64,000 nucleotides of DNA from Ureibacillus acetophenoni (GTDB lineage: Bacteria > Bacillota > Bacilli > Bacillales_A > Planococcaceae): the NCBI RefSeq assembly GCF_900220965.1, contig NZ_OBQC01000007.1:62001-126000 (forward strand), read 5' to 3'. Shown in pieces: positions 18,359-28,087 of this stretch (its first letter is position 1; each line of letters begins with the position of its first letter). The notes under the pieces were generated by a model. It saw nothing but the letters and a program-made list of their open reading frames with translations. It did not search any database and was not told where the DNA came from. The translations under genes were made by a program, and so were the position numbers.

Positions 18359-18588
18359 CGAAAAATTCCTGTCTCAACAGTTCCTTTATTGCTATATATT
18401 AGAGCCATATTTTAATAAAAATTGATGCAGGAAATAGATATTGTTAGATATTAGATCGTCAATGTATACCTTCTACCAAGGACAACACTATTGCCAGCTT
18501 TAATTATTCATTTTTTCTAACTTTTACTAAAAAACAATTTAATAGAATGATAAAATATTAGTATTAACTGACAAAGGTGGTATGGTGG

Positions 18589-20571
18589 ATGAAAAGAAAG
18601 TTAGGCGCAGAAGATTTATTTAAAATCAATTCAGTTTCAAATCCTCAAATTTCTCCAAACGGGGAAGAGGCTGTATTTATTCGAACAGAAATAGACGAGA
18701 AAGATAATAAATATTACGCTCATTTATTTCATATACAATTAGCGACTGGTACCATATCACAATGGACTTACGGAAAAGAAAGAATTTCTTCTCCGAACTG
18801 GTCTCCAGATGGACAATCAGTGGCATTTCTTTCAAATCGTGACGAAAAAAATCAATTATACATCATCAATAAAAATGGTGGGGAAGCAAAAAAAGTTACG
18901 ACTTTGGATTCCGGAGTTAATTCATTTTTATGGGATCCATCAAACGGAAAAATTTGGATCTCAAGTAAAATTAAGAGTGGTAAAACTTTCACAGATAAAG
19001 TTGAAAAAGAAGACAAGCCATTGCCAAAAGCATATGTAGTTGATGGAATGAAATACAAAATGGATGGCATTGATGGGGCAGGGTTAGTTCCACAAGACTC
19101 TTATTCTCAAATTGCTGTACTAAACTTAAACGATGAATCAATTGACCAATTTACAACGGGTGAATACCAGCATTCATTACAAGCTATCTCACCGGATGGC
19201 AAAAAGTTAGTTGTTGGGGTAAATCGTGCTGACAATTTAGATTATGTTTTCAAATCTCCGTTACTATTAATAGACGTAGAAACAAAAGAAGAGACTACGA
19301 TTGTCGACCAAAATGGATATTATGGTGGAGCGGCATTTTCGTTTGATGGCAAATACATAGCGTATGCTGGAAGCGACCATAGCTATAAAAATGCGACTCA
19401 TGGGAATATTTACATTTATGATGTTGAAGGGAAAACGACAGTTTCATTAACTGATGGTATTGATAGTCCTGTTGGGGATTATGCAGTAGCTGATACGCAA
19501 CAAGGAATTTCTTCTCCAGCTGTCGTTTGGACTGCAGCAAATGAATTATACTTCCAGCTTTCTACAATGGGTGATGTTCGTTTGTATTATGCGACTTTAG
19601 ATGGTGCGATCTATCCTGCTTCACCAGAAGGGGAACATATTTATGATTATGCCGTTACTAAAGATGGGAAGTTTGCACTGATTGCAGTTTCTAATCCTAC
19701 GTTCCCTGGTGAATTATTCAATTATGAAATTGCTGCTGGTGAAAGAAAGCAACTAACTCATTTTAATGAAGAGTTCTTAAAAGAAGTTGAGCTTGTTCAA
19801 CCATCAGATATTTCTTATGAAGTTTCAGACGGTAACACTGTCTATGGTTGGTTAATGAAGCCAGCTGGGTTCGAAGAAGGGAAGAAATATCCTTTAATCG
19901 TTGAAATACATGGTGGCCCGCATACGATGTATGCAAATTCATTCTTCCATGAGTTACAATTACTAGCTGCAAAAGGCTATGGGGTACTTTATGTAAATCC
20001 ACGTGGTAGCCATGGTTATAGTCAAGCCTTTGTTGATGCAGTGCGCGGTGATTATGGTGGTGGCGATTATACAGATATTATGGCTGGATTAGATTATGCA
20101 ATTAGCCAGAATGATTGGATTGATACGGAACGCTTAGGTGTTACTGGTGGTAGTTATGGTGGATTTATGACGAACTGGATTGTTGGTCATACAAATCGCT
20201 TTAAAGCTGCTGTGACACAACGTAGTATTTCAAACTGGATTAGTTTCTTCGGTGTTTCAGATATTGGCTATTACTTTACTGACTGGCAAATTGGAGCTGA
20301 CATGCAAGACCCTGAAAAACTTTGGAACCATTCGCCATTAAAATATGCAAAAAACATTGAAACACCGCTATTAATTTTACACAGTGAGAAAGACTTCCGC
20401 TGTCCTATTGAACAAGCTGAACAACTTTATATCACTTTAAAATCAATGAATAAACAAGTAGAGTTTGTTCGTTTCCCTGATAATAATCATAATTTATCAC
20501 GAACTGGTACACCAAACTTACGAATTGAACGTTTAAATCAAATTGTTCAATGGTTTGAGAAATATATTTAA
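18589..20571 (+). CDS. S9 family peptidase (acylaminoacyl/prolyl oligopeptidase type)
   Basis: Serine peptidase of 660 residues, similar in layout to B. subtilis YuxL. N-terminal seven-bladed beta-propeller (about 1-390), with repeated SPDG/SFDG-type blade motifs, and a C-terminal alpha/beta hydrolase. Catalytic triad: Ser522 in GGSYGG, Asp602 in HSEKDF and His634 in NNHNLS. The ATG at 18589 is chosen because AAAGGTGG lies 8 bases upstream; the in-frame GTG at 18577 has no such site. Likely cytoplasmic, cutting short peptides or acyl-peptides. Confidence 0.9.
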   Translation: MKRKLGAEDLFKINSVSNPQISPNGEEAVFIRTEIDEKDNKYYAHLFHIQLATGTISQWTYGKERISSPNWSPDGQSVAFLSNRDEKNQLYIINKNGGEAKKVTTLDSGVNSFLWDPSNGKIWISSKIKSGKTFTDKVEKEDKPLPKAYVVDGMKYKMDGIDGAGLVPQDSYSQIAVLNLNDESIDQFTTGEYQHSLQAISPDGKKLVVGVNRADNLDYVFKSPLLLIDVETKEETTIVDQNGYYGGAAFSFDGKYIAYAGSDHSYKNATHGNIYIYDVEGKTTVSLTDGIDSPVGDYAVADTQQGISSPAVVWTAANELYFQLSTMGDVRLYYATLDGAIYPASPEGEHIYDYAVTKDGKFALIAVSNPTFPGELFNYEIAAGERKQLTHFNEEFLKEVELVQPSDISYEVSDGNTVYGWLMKPAGFEEGKKYPLIVEIHGGPHTMYANSFFHELQLLAAKGYGVLYVNPRGSHGYSQAFVDAVRGDYGGGDYTDIMAGLDYAISQNDWIDTERLGVTGGSYGGFMTNWIVGHTNRFKAAVTQRSISNWISFFGVSDIGYYFTDWQIGADMQDPEKLWNHSPLKYAKNIETPLLILHSEKDFRCPIEQAEQLYITLKSMNKQVEFVRFPDNNHNLSRTGTPNLRIERLNQIVQWFEKYI

Positions 20572-20646
20572 TTTATTGAGCAATCGACAAGTCGAAATTG
20601 ATTGCAATAAATTAATAGAGAAAATTTACTGAAAGAGAGTTTAGTT

Positions 20647-21285
20647 ATGTCATTAATTCAAGGGTTGATTGACTTTATTCTACATATTGACGAACATCTT
20701 GTTGAGATTATTCAACAATTTGGAGGATGGGCCTATGGTATTATATTCTCGATCGTCTTTGTAGAGACAGGGGTCGTCATTATGCCGTTTCTGCCTGGGG
20801 ATTCACTTCTTTTCGCAAGTGGTACGCTTGCAGCATTAGGTGCCTTTAGTTTACCTGTTTTACTTGTTGGGTTTATAGCTGCAGCTATTCTTGGAGACAC
20901 TGTCAATTACCATATTGGACAAAAGGTTGGCTTAGCGATTAAACCAAATACATTAATTGGTCGCTTTATCAATGAAGAAAAAATGATTGCTGCACAACGC
21001 TTCTTTAATAAACACGGTGGAAAGACGATTGTCATCGCTAGATTCATGCCCTTTATTCGAACGTTTATCCCGTTTGTGGCGGGTGCTAGTCGGATGAATT
21101 ATAAATATTTCCTTATTTATAATGTAATCGGTGCAGTAATATGGGTAATGATTTGTACTTTAGCCGGCTATTTCTTTGGTAATATTCCGATTATTAAAGA
21201 GAATTTCTCTGTTGTTATATTATTAATTATCTTCATCTCCGTTATACCAGCAATATTCAGTGCGTTAAAGGTACGAAAAGGTTAA
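20647..21285 (+). CDS. DedA family membrane protein
   Basis: 212 residues with about five membrane segments. The DedA signatures are clear: FVETGVVIMPFLPGDSLLFASGTLA near 38-62, and the amphipathic RFMPFIRTFIPFVAGASRMNY near 135-155. DedA proteins are undecaprenyl-phosphate or phospholipid flippases or scramblases needed for envelope homeostasis. GAAAGAGAG precedes the ATG. It has its own terminator and so is monocistronic. Confidence 0.9.
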   Translation: MSLIQGLIDFILHIDEHLVEIIQQFGGWAYGIIFSIVFVETGVVIMPFLPGDSLLFASGTLAALGAFSLPVLLVGFIAAAILGDTVNYHIGQKVGLAIKPNTLIGRFINEEKMIAAQRFFNKHGGKTIVIARFMPFIRTFIPFVAGASRMNYKYFLIYNVIGAVIWVMICTLAGYFFGNIPIIKENFSVVILLIIFISVIPAIFSALKVRKG

Positions 21286-21319
21286 CTTAATCAGCAATAA
21301 ATTGCTATTGGGCAATTAA

Positions 21320-21357
21320 AACGGCACTTCGCTAACTTTAGTGAGGTGCTGTTTTTT
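21320..21357 (+). terminator. dedA terminator
   Basis: ACGGCACTTCGCTAA pairs imperfectly with TTAGTGAGGTGCTGT, followed by a T run. Between here and 21697 I see only a weak minus-strand ORF (21363-21560) without similarity or a good ribosome site, and otherwise nothing. Confidence 0.8.
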
Positions 21358-21697
21358 GGGGTTTATTCGCCTTTAACTTGGCCTTTCGTTTTTTTCGTAA
21401 TGGATTGCAACGATACTTTGTTTAAATTTGTATTTAATTGTGTATAAATATTATTGTTGAGAAAACAATTTTTTATGAATAAATAGTTCATTTTCAACGA
21501 AAAATAAAGTAACTCACTACGGATGTATTCCTTACTTATCCCTTTAATTCCTTTGTTCATTTATCTTTATGAAAACTTTGTCTAAGTTTTGTCAGAATTA
21601 GTAAAGATTTATGAAATGGGAGAAAACGGTTACATTAAGGAAAAAATCTACCTTATAATGGTTTAGTAGGAAAAAAATATAATTGGAGGGAAATCTA

Positions 21698-22135
21698 ATG
21701 AAAAAAGCATTGCTTGCCTTAATATTTGGTTCAGCGATTTTCTTAGCTGCATGTGGGGGCGGAGATGAAGCAACAACTGACAATAATGCAACTGATAACC
21801 AGGGTGCAACAGAAAATACTGAAGGCGACAACAACGGTGATGCAGGTACAACTGATGAAACAACAACAAATGACGAAGCTGCAACAGATACTGAAACTGC
21901 AAACGAAGGTGCTGTAGCTCATGGTCAAGAAGTTGTTCAAAAAGCTTGTATTTCCTGCCATGGTCAAAACTTAGAAGGTATGGGTAATTTCCCAGCGTTA
22001 AATAATGTTGGATCTCGTTTATCACAAGATGAAATTCTTAATGTTATATTAAATGGACAAGGCGGAATGCCAGCAGGAATTGTTAAAGGTGAAGAAGCTG
22101 AAGCAGCTGCTGCATACTTAGCAACACTTAAATAA
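21698..22135 (+). CDS. Membrane-anchored lipoprotein cytochrome c (c551 type)
   Basis: 145-residue lipoprotein. Signal peptide with lipobox LAAC (Cys19), a linker at about 20-70 made almost only of Asp, Asn, Glu, Thr, Ala and Gly, then a small class I cytochrome domain. The heme motif CISCH is at 84-88 and the Met ligand lies in QGGMPAG near 122. It resembles CccB of B. subtilis, an electron carrier on the outer membrane face. GGAGGG precedes the ATG; an in-frame TTG 15 bases earlier overlaps that site and is rejected. Confidence 0.9.
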   Translation: MKKALLALIFGSAIFLAACGGGDEATTDNNATDNQGATENTEGDNNGDAGTTDETTTNDEAATDTETANEGAVAHGQEVVQKACISCHGQNLEGMGNFPALNNVGSRLSQDEILNVILNGQGGMPAGIVKGEEAEAAAAYLATLK

Positions 22136-22147
22136 TTAAGACTAAAC

Positions 22148-22188
22148 AGGACTATTTAGAAATTCGATTTTCTAAATAGTCCTTTTAT
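22148..22188 (+). terminator. Terminator of the cytochrome c gene
   Basis: Fifteen-bp perfect stem AGGACTATTTAGAAA / TTTCTAAATAGTCCT, 6-base loop, then TTTT. Confidence 0.92.
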
Positions 22189-22278
22189 TATGTCGAATCT
22201 AGTTTGAATTGATTTCATTTCTCACATAACATGCTAAAATAAAAACAGAATGCTAAATAAGGTAAAGGGTGTAAAATT

Positions 22279-23220
22279 ATGATATCAGTTACAACAAAAG
22301 ATGTTATAGAAAAATTTAACTTAACATTAGTAAGTGGTAATGAGGGTATAGGTCGTTATATTAGAACGAGTGATATTTCACGCCCTGGATTAGAGATGGC
22401 AGGTTATTTTACTCATTATCCAGCCAATCGTGTACAGTTAATTGGTAAAACGGAACATTCCTTTTTAGAGATGCTTCCTTCCAATATAAAAAAAGAACGT
22501 ATGCTACGATTATGCTCACATGAAACACCTGCAATTATTATCTCTCGTGGAAATGAAGCACCAGAAGAATTGATTCAAGCTTCAAATGAAAATAATGTAC
22601 CAGTTCTTTTAACAACGATGAAAACAACAAGATTTTCAAGTAGGTTAACGAATTACTTAGAAAGCAAACTTGCACCCTATGTAGCAATGCATGGAGTACT
22701 TGTAGATGTCTATGGAATCGGTGTTTTAATCATTGGAAAAAGTGGAGTAGGTAAAAGTGAAACTGCTCTAGAACTTATTAAAAAAGGGCATCGTTTAGTT
22801 GCAGATGATTGCGTTGAAATTCGTCAAGAAGCTGAAGATTTGTTGATGGGTACACCGCCACCATTGTTGGAGCATCTGTTAGAAATACGTGGAATTGGTA
22901 TTATTGATATTATGACCCTTTTCGGTGCAAGTGCGGTCAGATCACAAAAACGAATTACACTTATTGTTGAACTTGAAAACTGGGACCCAGAAAAGGTTTA
23001 TGACCGTCTAGGATTAGATGAAGAAAAGATGAAAATTATTGATACAGAAATTACTAAGTTAACAATTCCTGTACAACCTGGACGAAACGTTTCAGTTATT
23101 ATTGAAGTGGCCGCAATGAATTATCGTTTGAAAAGATTAGGCGTTAATGCGGCACAAGAATTTTCTCGTCGCTTAGAAGAAGTAATTTCAGTTCAGGATG
23201 AGTTAGAAGAGGATTATTGA
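22279..23220 (+). CDS. hprK: HPr kinase/phosphorylase
   Basis: Bifunctional sensor that phosphorylates and dephosphorylates Ser46 of HPr and Crh, controlling carbon catabolite repression through CcpA. 313 residues, normal. Walker A GKSGVGKS at 153-160 and the family motif [10 protein letters not shown] near 208 are present. It is the first gene of hprK-lgt-ppaX-acyltransferase, as in B. subtilis. Its substrate Crh is encoded about 15 kb downstream at 38602. Confidence 0.96.
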   Translation: MISVTTKDVIEKFNLTLVSGNEGIGRYIRTSDISRPGLEMAGYFTHYPANRVQLIGKTEHSFLEMLPSNIKKERMLRLCSHETPAIIISRGNEAPEELIQASNENNVPVLLTTMKTTRFSSRLTNYLESKLAPYVAMHGVLVDVYGIGVLIIGKSGVGKSETALELIKKGHRLVADDCVEIRQEAEDLLMGTPPPLLEHLLEIRGIGIIDIMTLFGASAVRSQKRITLIVELENWDPEKVYDRLGLDEEKMKIIDTEITKLTIPVQPGRNVSVIIEVAAMNYRLKRLGVNAAQEFSRRLEEVISVQDELEEDY

Positions 23221-23299
23221 TTTCCTAATTACTAAGGACAGTCCAAAATACACCTAGATAATTTAATAGTTGAGCGCTTTAATTGAAAGGAGAAATAGG

Positions 23300-24127
23300 A
23301 TGGATTTTTTATTATTAGACATTAACCCGATTGCATTCCATATCGGAAGTATTCCAGTTCGTTGGTATGGAATTTTAATCGCACTGGGGATTGTTTTAGC
23401 TTACATAGTTGGTCAACATGAAGGAAATAAACGAGGGTTACCTAAGGATTTCTTTGCTGACCTACTCATTTGGGCAATTCCAATTTCCATTGTTTGTGCA
23501 CGTATTTACTACGTCGTTATGGAATGGGATTATTATGGCGCAAATCCCGATAAAATCATTCAAATCTGGAATGGTGGGATTGCAATTCATGGTGCGCTAA
23601 TTGGAGCAATCGCTACAGCATATGTATTTTGTCGTTTTAAAGGCATTAATTTCCTTAAAGTAGCGGACATTGCCATTCCAAGTGTGTTAATTGGACAAAT
23701 TGTAGGACGCTGGGGTAATTTTATGAACCAAGAAGCTTATGGCGGACCGGTTTCTGAAGAGTTTTTACGAAATTTAATGATTCCAGAATGGATTATTAAT
23801 CAAATGTATATAAATGATCCGGTCTATGGACTATCTTATTTCCATCCTACATTTTTATATGAATCATTATGGAATATTTTAGGGTTAATTCTTTTATTAA
23901 TTCTTAGAAAGGTAAATCTTCACCGTGGTGAAATCTTCTTTACTTATTTAATTTGGTATGGAATTGGAAGATTCTTTATTGAAGGAATGAGAACGGATAG
24001 TTTATATCTATTTGGTGAGTTACGAGCTGCACAAGTAGTTTCGATTTTAGGAATTATTATCGGAGTTGTTTTCATTATTTATCGTCGAGTAAAAGTACGC
24101 CCTGTCGTTAGATATAAAGATAAATAG
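23300..24127 (+). CDS. lgt: Prolipoprotein diacylglyceryl transferase
   Basis: Transfers diacylglycerol to the lipobox Cys of prolipoproteins in the membrane. 275 residues and about seven membrane helices. The Lgt signature [15 protein letters not shown] near 139 and the C-terminal [16 protein letters not shown] near 225 are intact. The ATG at 23300 has AAAGGAG 8 bases upstream; an upstream TTG in frame lacks one. Client lipoproteins in this window are encoded at 10514, 21698, 42126 and 56530. Confidence 0.95.
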   Translation: MDFLLLDINPIAFHIGSIPVRWYGILIALGIVLAYIVGQHEGNKRGLPKDFFADLLIWAIPISIVCARIYYVVMEWDYYGANPDKIIQIWNGGIAIHGALIGAIATAYVFCRFKGINFLKVADIAIPSVLIGQIVGRWGNFMNQEAYGGPVSEEFLRNLMIPEWIINQMYINDPVYGLSYFHPTFLYESLWNILGLILLLILRKVNLHRGEIFFTYLIWYGIGRFFIEGMRTDSLYLFGELRAAQVVSILGIIIGVVFIIYRRVKVRPVVRYKDK

Positions 24128-24176
24128 ACAGAACAGCTTTGTATAAGTGTTCGGTTCAAGTGAAGGAGTAATAAAT

Positions 24177-24815
24177 ATGTTAAAAGCTTTATTATTCGAT
24201 TTTGATGGTACTTTATTAAATACAAATGACTTAATCATTCAATCTTTTATGCATGTCCTGGAGGAAAAGTTTCCTGGGCAATATAAACCTGAGGATTGTT
24301 TGCGCTTTATGGGCCCTTCATTAACTGAAACATTTGAAGAATTAACGCCGAATGAAGTAGAAGAGATGACATTGAAATATCGAAAGTGGAACATAGAACA
24401 CCACGATGAGCTAGTAAAAGAATTTGATGGCGTCATGGAAACTTTAGAAGAGCTTCGTGCTTTAGGGATTCGTTTAGCGATAGTTTCCACAAAAAGACGT
24501 GACATGATTGAGCGCGGATTAAATTTGATGGGGGCAAGTCACTTTTTTGAATTGATTGTCGGTATTGAAGATGTGAAAAATGTGAAGCCTGATCCAGAGC
24601 CTGTATTACTTGCGATTGAAAAGCTTGGTGTTGGCAAAGAAGATGTCATCATGATCGGTGACAATTCTCATGATATTGAATCTGGTAAAAATGCAGGTGT
24701 GAAAACAGCCGGTGTAGCTTGGTCGCTAAAAGGGGAAGAATTTTTAAATCAATTTAATCCGGATTATATGCTTCAACATATATCAGATATTTTGTCGATT
24801 GTTAAGGAGTCTTAA
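24177..24815 (+). CDS. ppaX: Pyrophosphatase PpaX
   Basis: HAD-superfamily hydrolase that removes the pyrophosphate made when HprK dephosphorylates Ser46 with inorganic phosphate. 212 residues from the ATG at 24177, with GAAGGAG upstream. HAD motif I FDFDGTLLNT at the N-terminus, motif II VSTKRR near 105, and motifs III/IV around KPDPEPVLLA and IGDNSHDI. Cotranscribed with hprK, its functional partner. Confidence 0.92.
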   Translation: MLKALLFDFDGTLLNTNDLIIQSFMHVLEEKFPGQYKPEDCLRFMGPSLTETFEELTPNEVEEMTLKYRKWNIEHHDELVKEFDGVMETLEELRALGIRLAIVSTKRRDMIERGLNLMGASHFFELIVGIEDVKNVKPDPEPVLLAIEKLGVGKEDVIMIGDNSHDIESGKNAGVKTAGVAWSLKGEEFLNQFNPDYMLQHISDILSIVKES

Positions 24816-24818
24816 GCG

Positions 24819-25352
24819 ATGAGAAGGACAGAACGATATAAGGTAGAAGGATCAAATTCTTTATGGCAAATTTATAAAACCGTATCTTTTTGGAAGGTTG
24901 TTAAATGCTTTATTTTTGGTCAAATCGGTCGTATAACTCCTTTTATGAGCTGGAAAAATTGGATTTATCGTACGTTTTTAGGAATGAAAATTGGGGACAA
25001 AACTTCCTTGGCGTTGATGGTGATGCCGGACACAATGTTTCCTGAGCGTATTTCAATTGGTGACAACACAATCATCGGTTTTAATACGACGATTTTAGCC
25101 CATGAATATTTAATAGATGAATATCGATTAGGTGATGTGAAAATAGGAAGTAACGTCATGATCGGAGCGAATTCTACAATATTACCTGGTGTTGAAATTG
25201 GTGACGGGGCTATTGTGTCAGCTGCCACATTAGTACATAAAGATGTACCTGCCGGATCGATGTGCGGTGGCAACCCCATGCAAATTATTTTCACCGCAGA
25301 GCAAATGGCAGAAAGAAAAAAGAGAGACGTGCCCCAGTGGCATAATGCGTAA
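24819..25352 (+). CDS. Left-handed beta-helix acyltransferase (YvoF-like)
   Basis: 177-residue hexapeptide-repeat acyltransferase. The C-terminal half (about 70-160) shows the repeats ISIGDNTIIG, VKIGSNVMIGANSTILPGVEIGDGAIV and a typical VPAGSMCGGNP end loop. The N-terminal ~50 residues are basic and aromatic. It sits where yvoF lies in B. subtilis, 3 bases after ppaX, with GGAG overlapping the ppaX end. Acceptor and acyl donor are unknown; the family uses acetyl-CoA most often. Confidence 0.82.
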   Translation: MRRTERYKVEGSNSLWQIYKTVSFWKVVKCFIFGQIGRITPFMSWKNWIYRTFLGMKIGDKTSLALMVMPDTMFPERISIGDNTIIGFNTTILAHEYLIDEYRLGDVKIGSNVMIGANSTILPGVEIGDGAIVSAATLVHKDVPAGSMCGGNPMQIIFTAEQMAERKKRDVPQWHNA

Positions 25353-25361
25353 GAACGATGA

Positions 25362-25394
25362 ACTCACTATTGATGATAATAGTGGGTTTTTTTC
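25362..25394 (+). terminator. Terminator of the hprK operon
   Basis: ACTCACTATT / AATAGTGGGT with one wobble pair, a 6-base loop and a T run (TTTTTTT). It separates the hprK operon from the his operon. Confidence 0.85.
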
Positions 25395-25433
25395 TTAAGT
25401 AGAGAAGGTGTTTGATTAACACTGGTGTTGCTG

Positions 25434-25930
25434 GTAGTGGAAAAGGTGAATTAATGGACAAATGAGGATGGGCAAAGGTGAGAATTGTCCATTATTGGTG
25501 AGTTAATGGACAAAACGGGTTGAAGAATTGGTTGAACTGTCTATTATAGATGAGTTAATGGACAGAAAAGGATGGAAAAAGGTGAGAATTGTCCATTATA
25601 AGTGAGTTAATGGACAAAACGAGATGGAAAAGTGGTTGAACTGTCCAATAGAATCGTTCTATGAGACAAAACAGGTTGAAAATTTGGATGAACTGTCCAA
25701 TATAGGTGTTCTATGGGACAAAACCGGTTGAAAATTTGGGTAAACTGTCCAATAGAAGCGTTCTACGGGACAAAACGAGTTGAGAACTTGGGTAAACTGT
25801 CCAGTAGAAGCGTTCTATGAGACAAAACCTGTTGAAAACTTAGGTAAACTGTCCAATAGAAGCGTTCTATGGGACAAAAACGGTTGAAAACTTGGGAGAA
25901 CCGTCCAATAGAAATATTCTATTCGACAAT
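25434..25930. repeat. Tandem array B: strict 52-bp palindromic units
   Basis: Nine units start at 25486, 25538, 25590, 25642, 25694, 25746, 25798, 25850 and 25902, exactly 52 bp apart, plus a leading half unit. Each has a 27-bp inverted repeat, TGTCCATTA-9-TAATGGACA in early copies and TGTCCAATAGA-5-TCTATGGGACA in later ones. AAAAC and a spacer with GGTTGAAAA...GG follow. Base changes in one arm are often matched in the other. No coding sense. Confidence 0.93.
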
Positions 25931-26091
25931 ACATGACGGGAATGATAATAAAAGGTAACATAGAAACCCTCTCAGTGACCGAATGAATAATAACTAGAAC
26001 TAGAACGAATAGGTAGCATAGAATCCCCTTCAGTGACCATTTGCATCAAAGACTGCATTATCAGGTAGGTGAAAAGCCATATACACATCAA

Positions 26092-26155
26092 ATCCCAAGA
26101 CTACCAACAATCCCAAGACTACCAATAATCCCAAGACTACCAACAATCCCAAGAC
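26092..26155. repeat. 18-bp direct tandem repeat
   Basis: ATCCCAAGACTACCAACA repeated about 3.6 times with one base change (AATA for AACA). Just upstream, a 58-bp-spaced imperfect pair (CATAGAA...CAGTGACC at about 25958 and 26018) forms another short repeat. The remaining gap up to hisZ holds no gene and no T-box features that I can find. Confidence 0.85.
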
Positions 26156-26286
26156 ACTACTGAATCCAACTTTTATTCAACACCAACAATTCATTGACTT
26201 ACATAAAATAATTAGATAAAATACTTTCATATACTAGTTCTCTAACACTCTAATACACTAAAGTGAAAATGACAGGAAGTGGAAAT

Positions 26287-27447
26287 ATGACAACGATTAA
26301 AAAGTTTGAAAAGCCAATCGGGATGCGTGATACTTTCCCAGTCACATTCGAAAAAACAGAAGCAATCCGCAATTCAGGAAGAACGTTTCTTCGCGGGCGT
26401 GGATTCGAATTTGTAAATACACCATCATTGGAATATTACGATACAGTGGGTAAAGCTTCTGCAATCTATGACGCTTCCCTATTTAAATTAGTAGATAGCC
26501 AAGGAAACACACTTGTTCTTAGACCGGATATGACGACACCTATTACCCGTCTAGCAACATCAAAGTTATTAAAAGAGAAGATTCCATTACGTTTAGCATA
26601 TTTTGCGAATGTTTTCAGAGCGCAACAATTAGAAGGTGGCCGCCCTGCAGAATTTGAACAAATGGGCATTGAAGTAATTGGGGATAAAACGGTGTACGCA
26701 GATGCGGAAGTCATCATTACTGCAATTCAGCTCGTTCAAGATTATGGTATTCAATCCTTTAAGGTGACAATTGGTCACGCAGGCATTTTAAATTGCATTT
26801 TAAACGACTATACAGAAAATGAAACTCAAGCGAACAAACTGCGCTCCCTTTTAATCGAACGTAACTATGTTGGATTTGAAGAAGCCGTTCATTCCTTTGA
26901 TTTACCGAAAACGAAATCAGATGCATTGCTCCAATTTATTAATGAAGCTGCGAACATTGAATCAATTGAGCAAATTGAAAAATATGTTTCTAAAAATGAA
27001 TCACTACTATACATGCGTCAATTAGCTGAAATTATAAACTTAGCAAACTTATCTAAGTATGTTTCTTTTGATTTCACGCTATCTAGTCATATGAATTACT
27101 ATACTGGTATGCTTTTCGAAATCTTTGCTGAAGGTAGTGGATTCCCTCTAGGAAACGGGGGACGTTATGACGGACTACTTCATCATTTCGGAAGTGATGT
27201 AGGAGCAACAGGTTTTGGCATTCGTGTCGATCGTTTATTGGAAATCATACCCAACCAAAAGACGGAAGAAAAAACGGTTGCCATTATTTTTGAAGACGAA
27301 GAATTCATTAAAGCACTTGATTTGTCTATTACTTTAAGAACTGAAGGAAACCATGTTACATTGCAGTCGAGAAATGGTCTAGTGAACGAGGAAGCATTTA
27401 TTAAAGTTTTTGATGAAGTGCTTTACGTAACCCAGGAGGATAAATAG
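26287..27447 (+). CDS. hisZ: ATP phosphoribosyltransferase regulatory subunit HisZ
   Basis: HisRS-like paralogue without tRNA charging that activates short-form HisG. 386 residues from the ATG at 26287, with AGGAAG before it; an upstream GTG at 26263 is in frame but unsupported. Class II synthetase-like motifs: [10 protein letters not shown] near 87, [18 protein letters not shown] near 114 and [10 protein letters not shown] near 295. First gene of hisZGDB-HFI. No histidine T-box is visible in the leader. Confidence 0.93.
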   Translation: MTTIKKFEKPIGMRDTFPVTFEKTEAIRNSGRTFLRGRGFEFVNTPSLEYYDTVGKASAIYDASLFKLVDSQGNTLVLRPDMTTPITRLATSKLLKEKIPLRLAYFANVFRAQQLEGGRPAEFEQMGIEVIGDKTVYADAEVIITAIQLVQDYGIQSFKVTIGHAGILNCILNDYTENETQANKLRSLLIERNYVGFEEAVHSFDLPKTKSDALLQFINEAANIESIEQIEKYVSKNESLLYMRQLAEIINLANLSKYVSFDFTLSSHMNYYTGMLFEIFAEGSGFPLGNGGRYDGLLHHFGSDVGATGFGIRVDRLLEIIPNQKTEEKTVAIIFEDEEFIKALDLSITLRTEGNHVTLQSRNGLVNEEAFIKVFDEVLYVTQEDK

Positions 27448-27449
27448 CA

Positions 27450-28073
27450 ATGACAGAACTAACAATTGCCATGCCAAAAGGGCGTATTTTTGAAGAAGCG
27501 TATCAAATGTTAATTGATGCGGGATTTAACCTACCAGAAGAAGTAGAGATGTCACGAAAATTAATGATCGAAATACCGGAAGAAAAAATTCGATTCATTT
27601 TAGCAAAACCGATGGACGTTCCTGTCTATGTAGAACATGGCGTAGCGGATATCGGGATTGCAGGGAAAGACACATTACTTGAACTTAAAAGAAATGTTCA
27701 CGAATTACTAGATTTAAAAATTAGCCAATGTTATATCGCATCAGCAGGCTTACCAAATACAAAAATGAATGAAATCGCGCCACGCATCGCTACTAAATAT
27801 CCGAACGTTGCAATGGACTACTATAAAGAAATTGGTGAACAAGTCGAAATCATTGAATTAAATGGCTCCATTGAACTTGCTCCAATGATTGGCTTAGCTG
27901 ACCGAATTGTTGATATTGTTTCCACTGGGAGAACGTTAAAAGAAAACGGACTTGTAGAATATGAACGTATAACTGATGTCTCATCCCGACTCATCGCAAA
28001 CCCTGTAAGTTATCGAATGAAGAGTGCTCGCATTCAAGATATCGTGACACGTTTGAAAAAAATCGTTAATTAG
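27450..28073 (+). CDS. hisG: ATP phosphoribosyltransferase, short form
   Basis: Catalyses the first step of histidine synthesis (ATP + PRPP to phosphoribosyl-ATP). 207 residues, the short form lacking the C-terminal ACT-like domain, hence dependent on HisZ. AMPKGRI at the start, GIAGKDTL near 71 and the PRPP loop [14 protein letters not shown] near 152 are present. GGAGG stands before the ATG, inside the hisZ end, which is 2 bases away. Confidence 0.95.
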   Translation: MTELTIAMPKGRIFEEAYQMLIDAGFNLPEEVEMSRKLMIEIPEEKIRFILAKPMDVPVYVEHGVADIGIAGKDTLLELKRNVHELLDLKISQCYIASAGLPNTKMNEIAPRIATKYPNVAMDYYKEIGEQVEIIELNGSIELAPMIGLADRIVDIVSTGRTLKENGLVEYERITDVSSRLIANPVSYRMKSARIQDIVTRLKKIVN

Positions 28074-28087
28074 AGAGAAGGGCTACC

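Noticed and set aside
21363-21560. Minus-strand 65-codon ORF after dedA
   Set aside because: Low-complexity AT-rich sequence, no recognisable motif and no convincing ribosome site.
26160-26286. T-box or other leader for the his operon
   Set aside because: No specifier stem, no AGGGTGG-type T-box sequence and no terminator found before hisZ.
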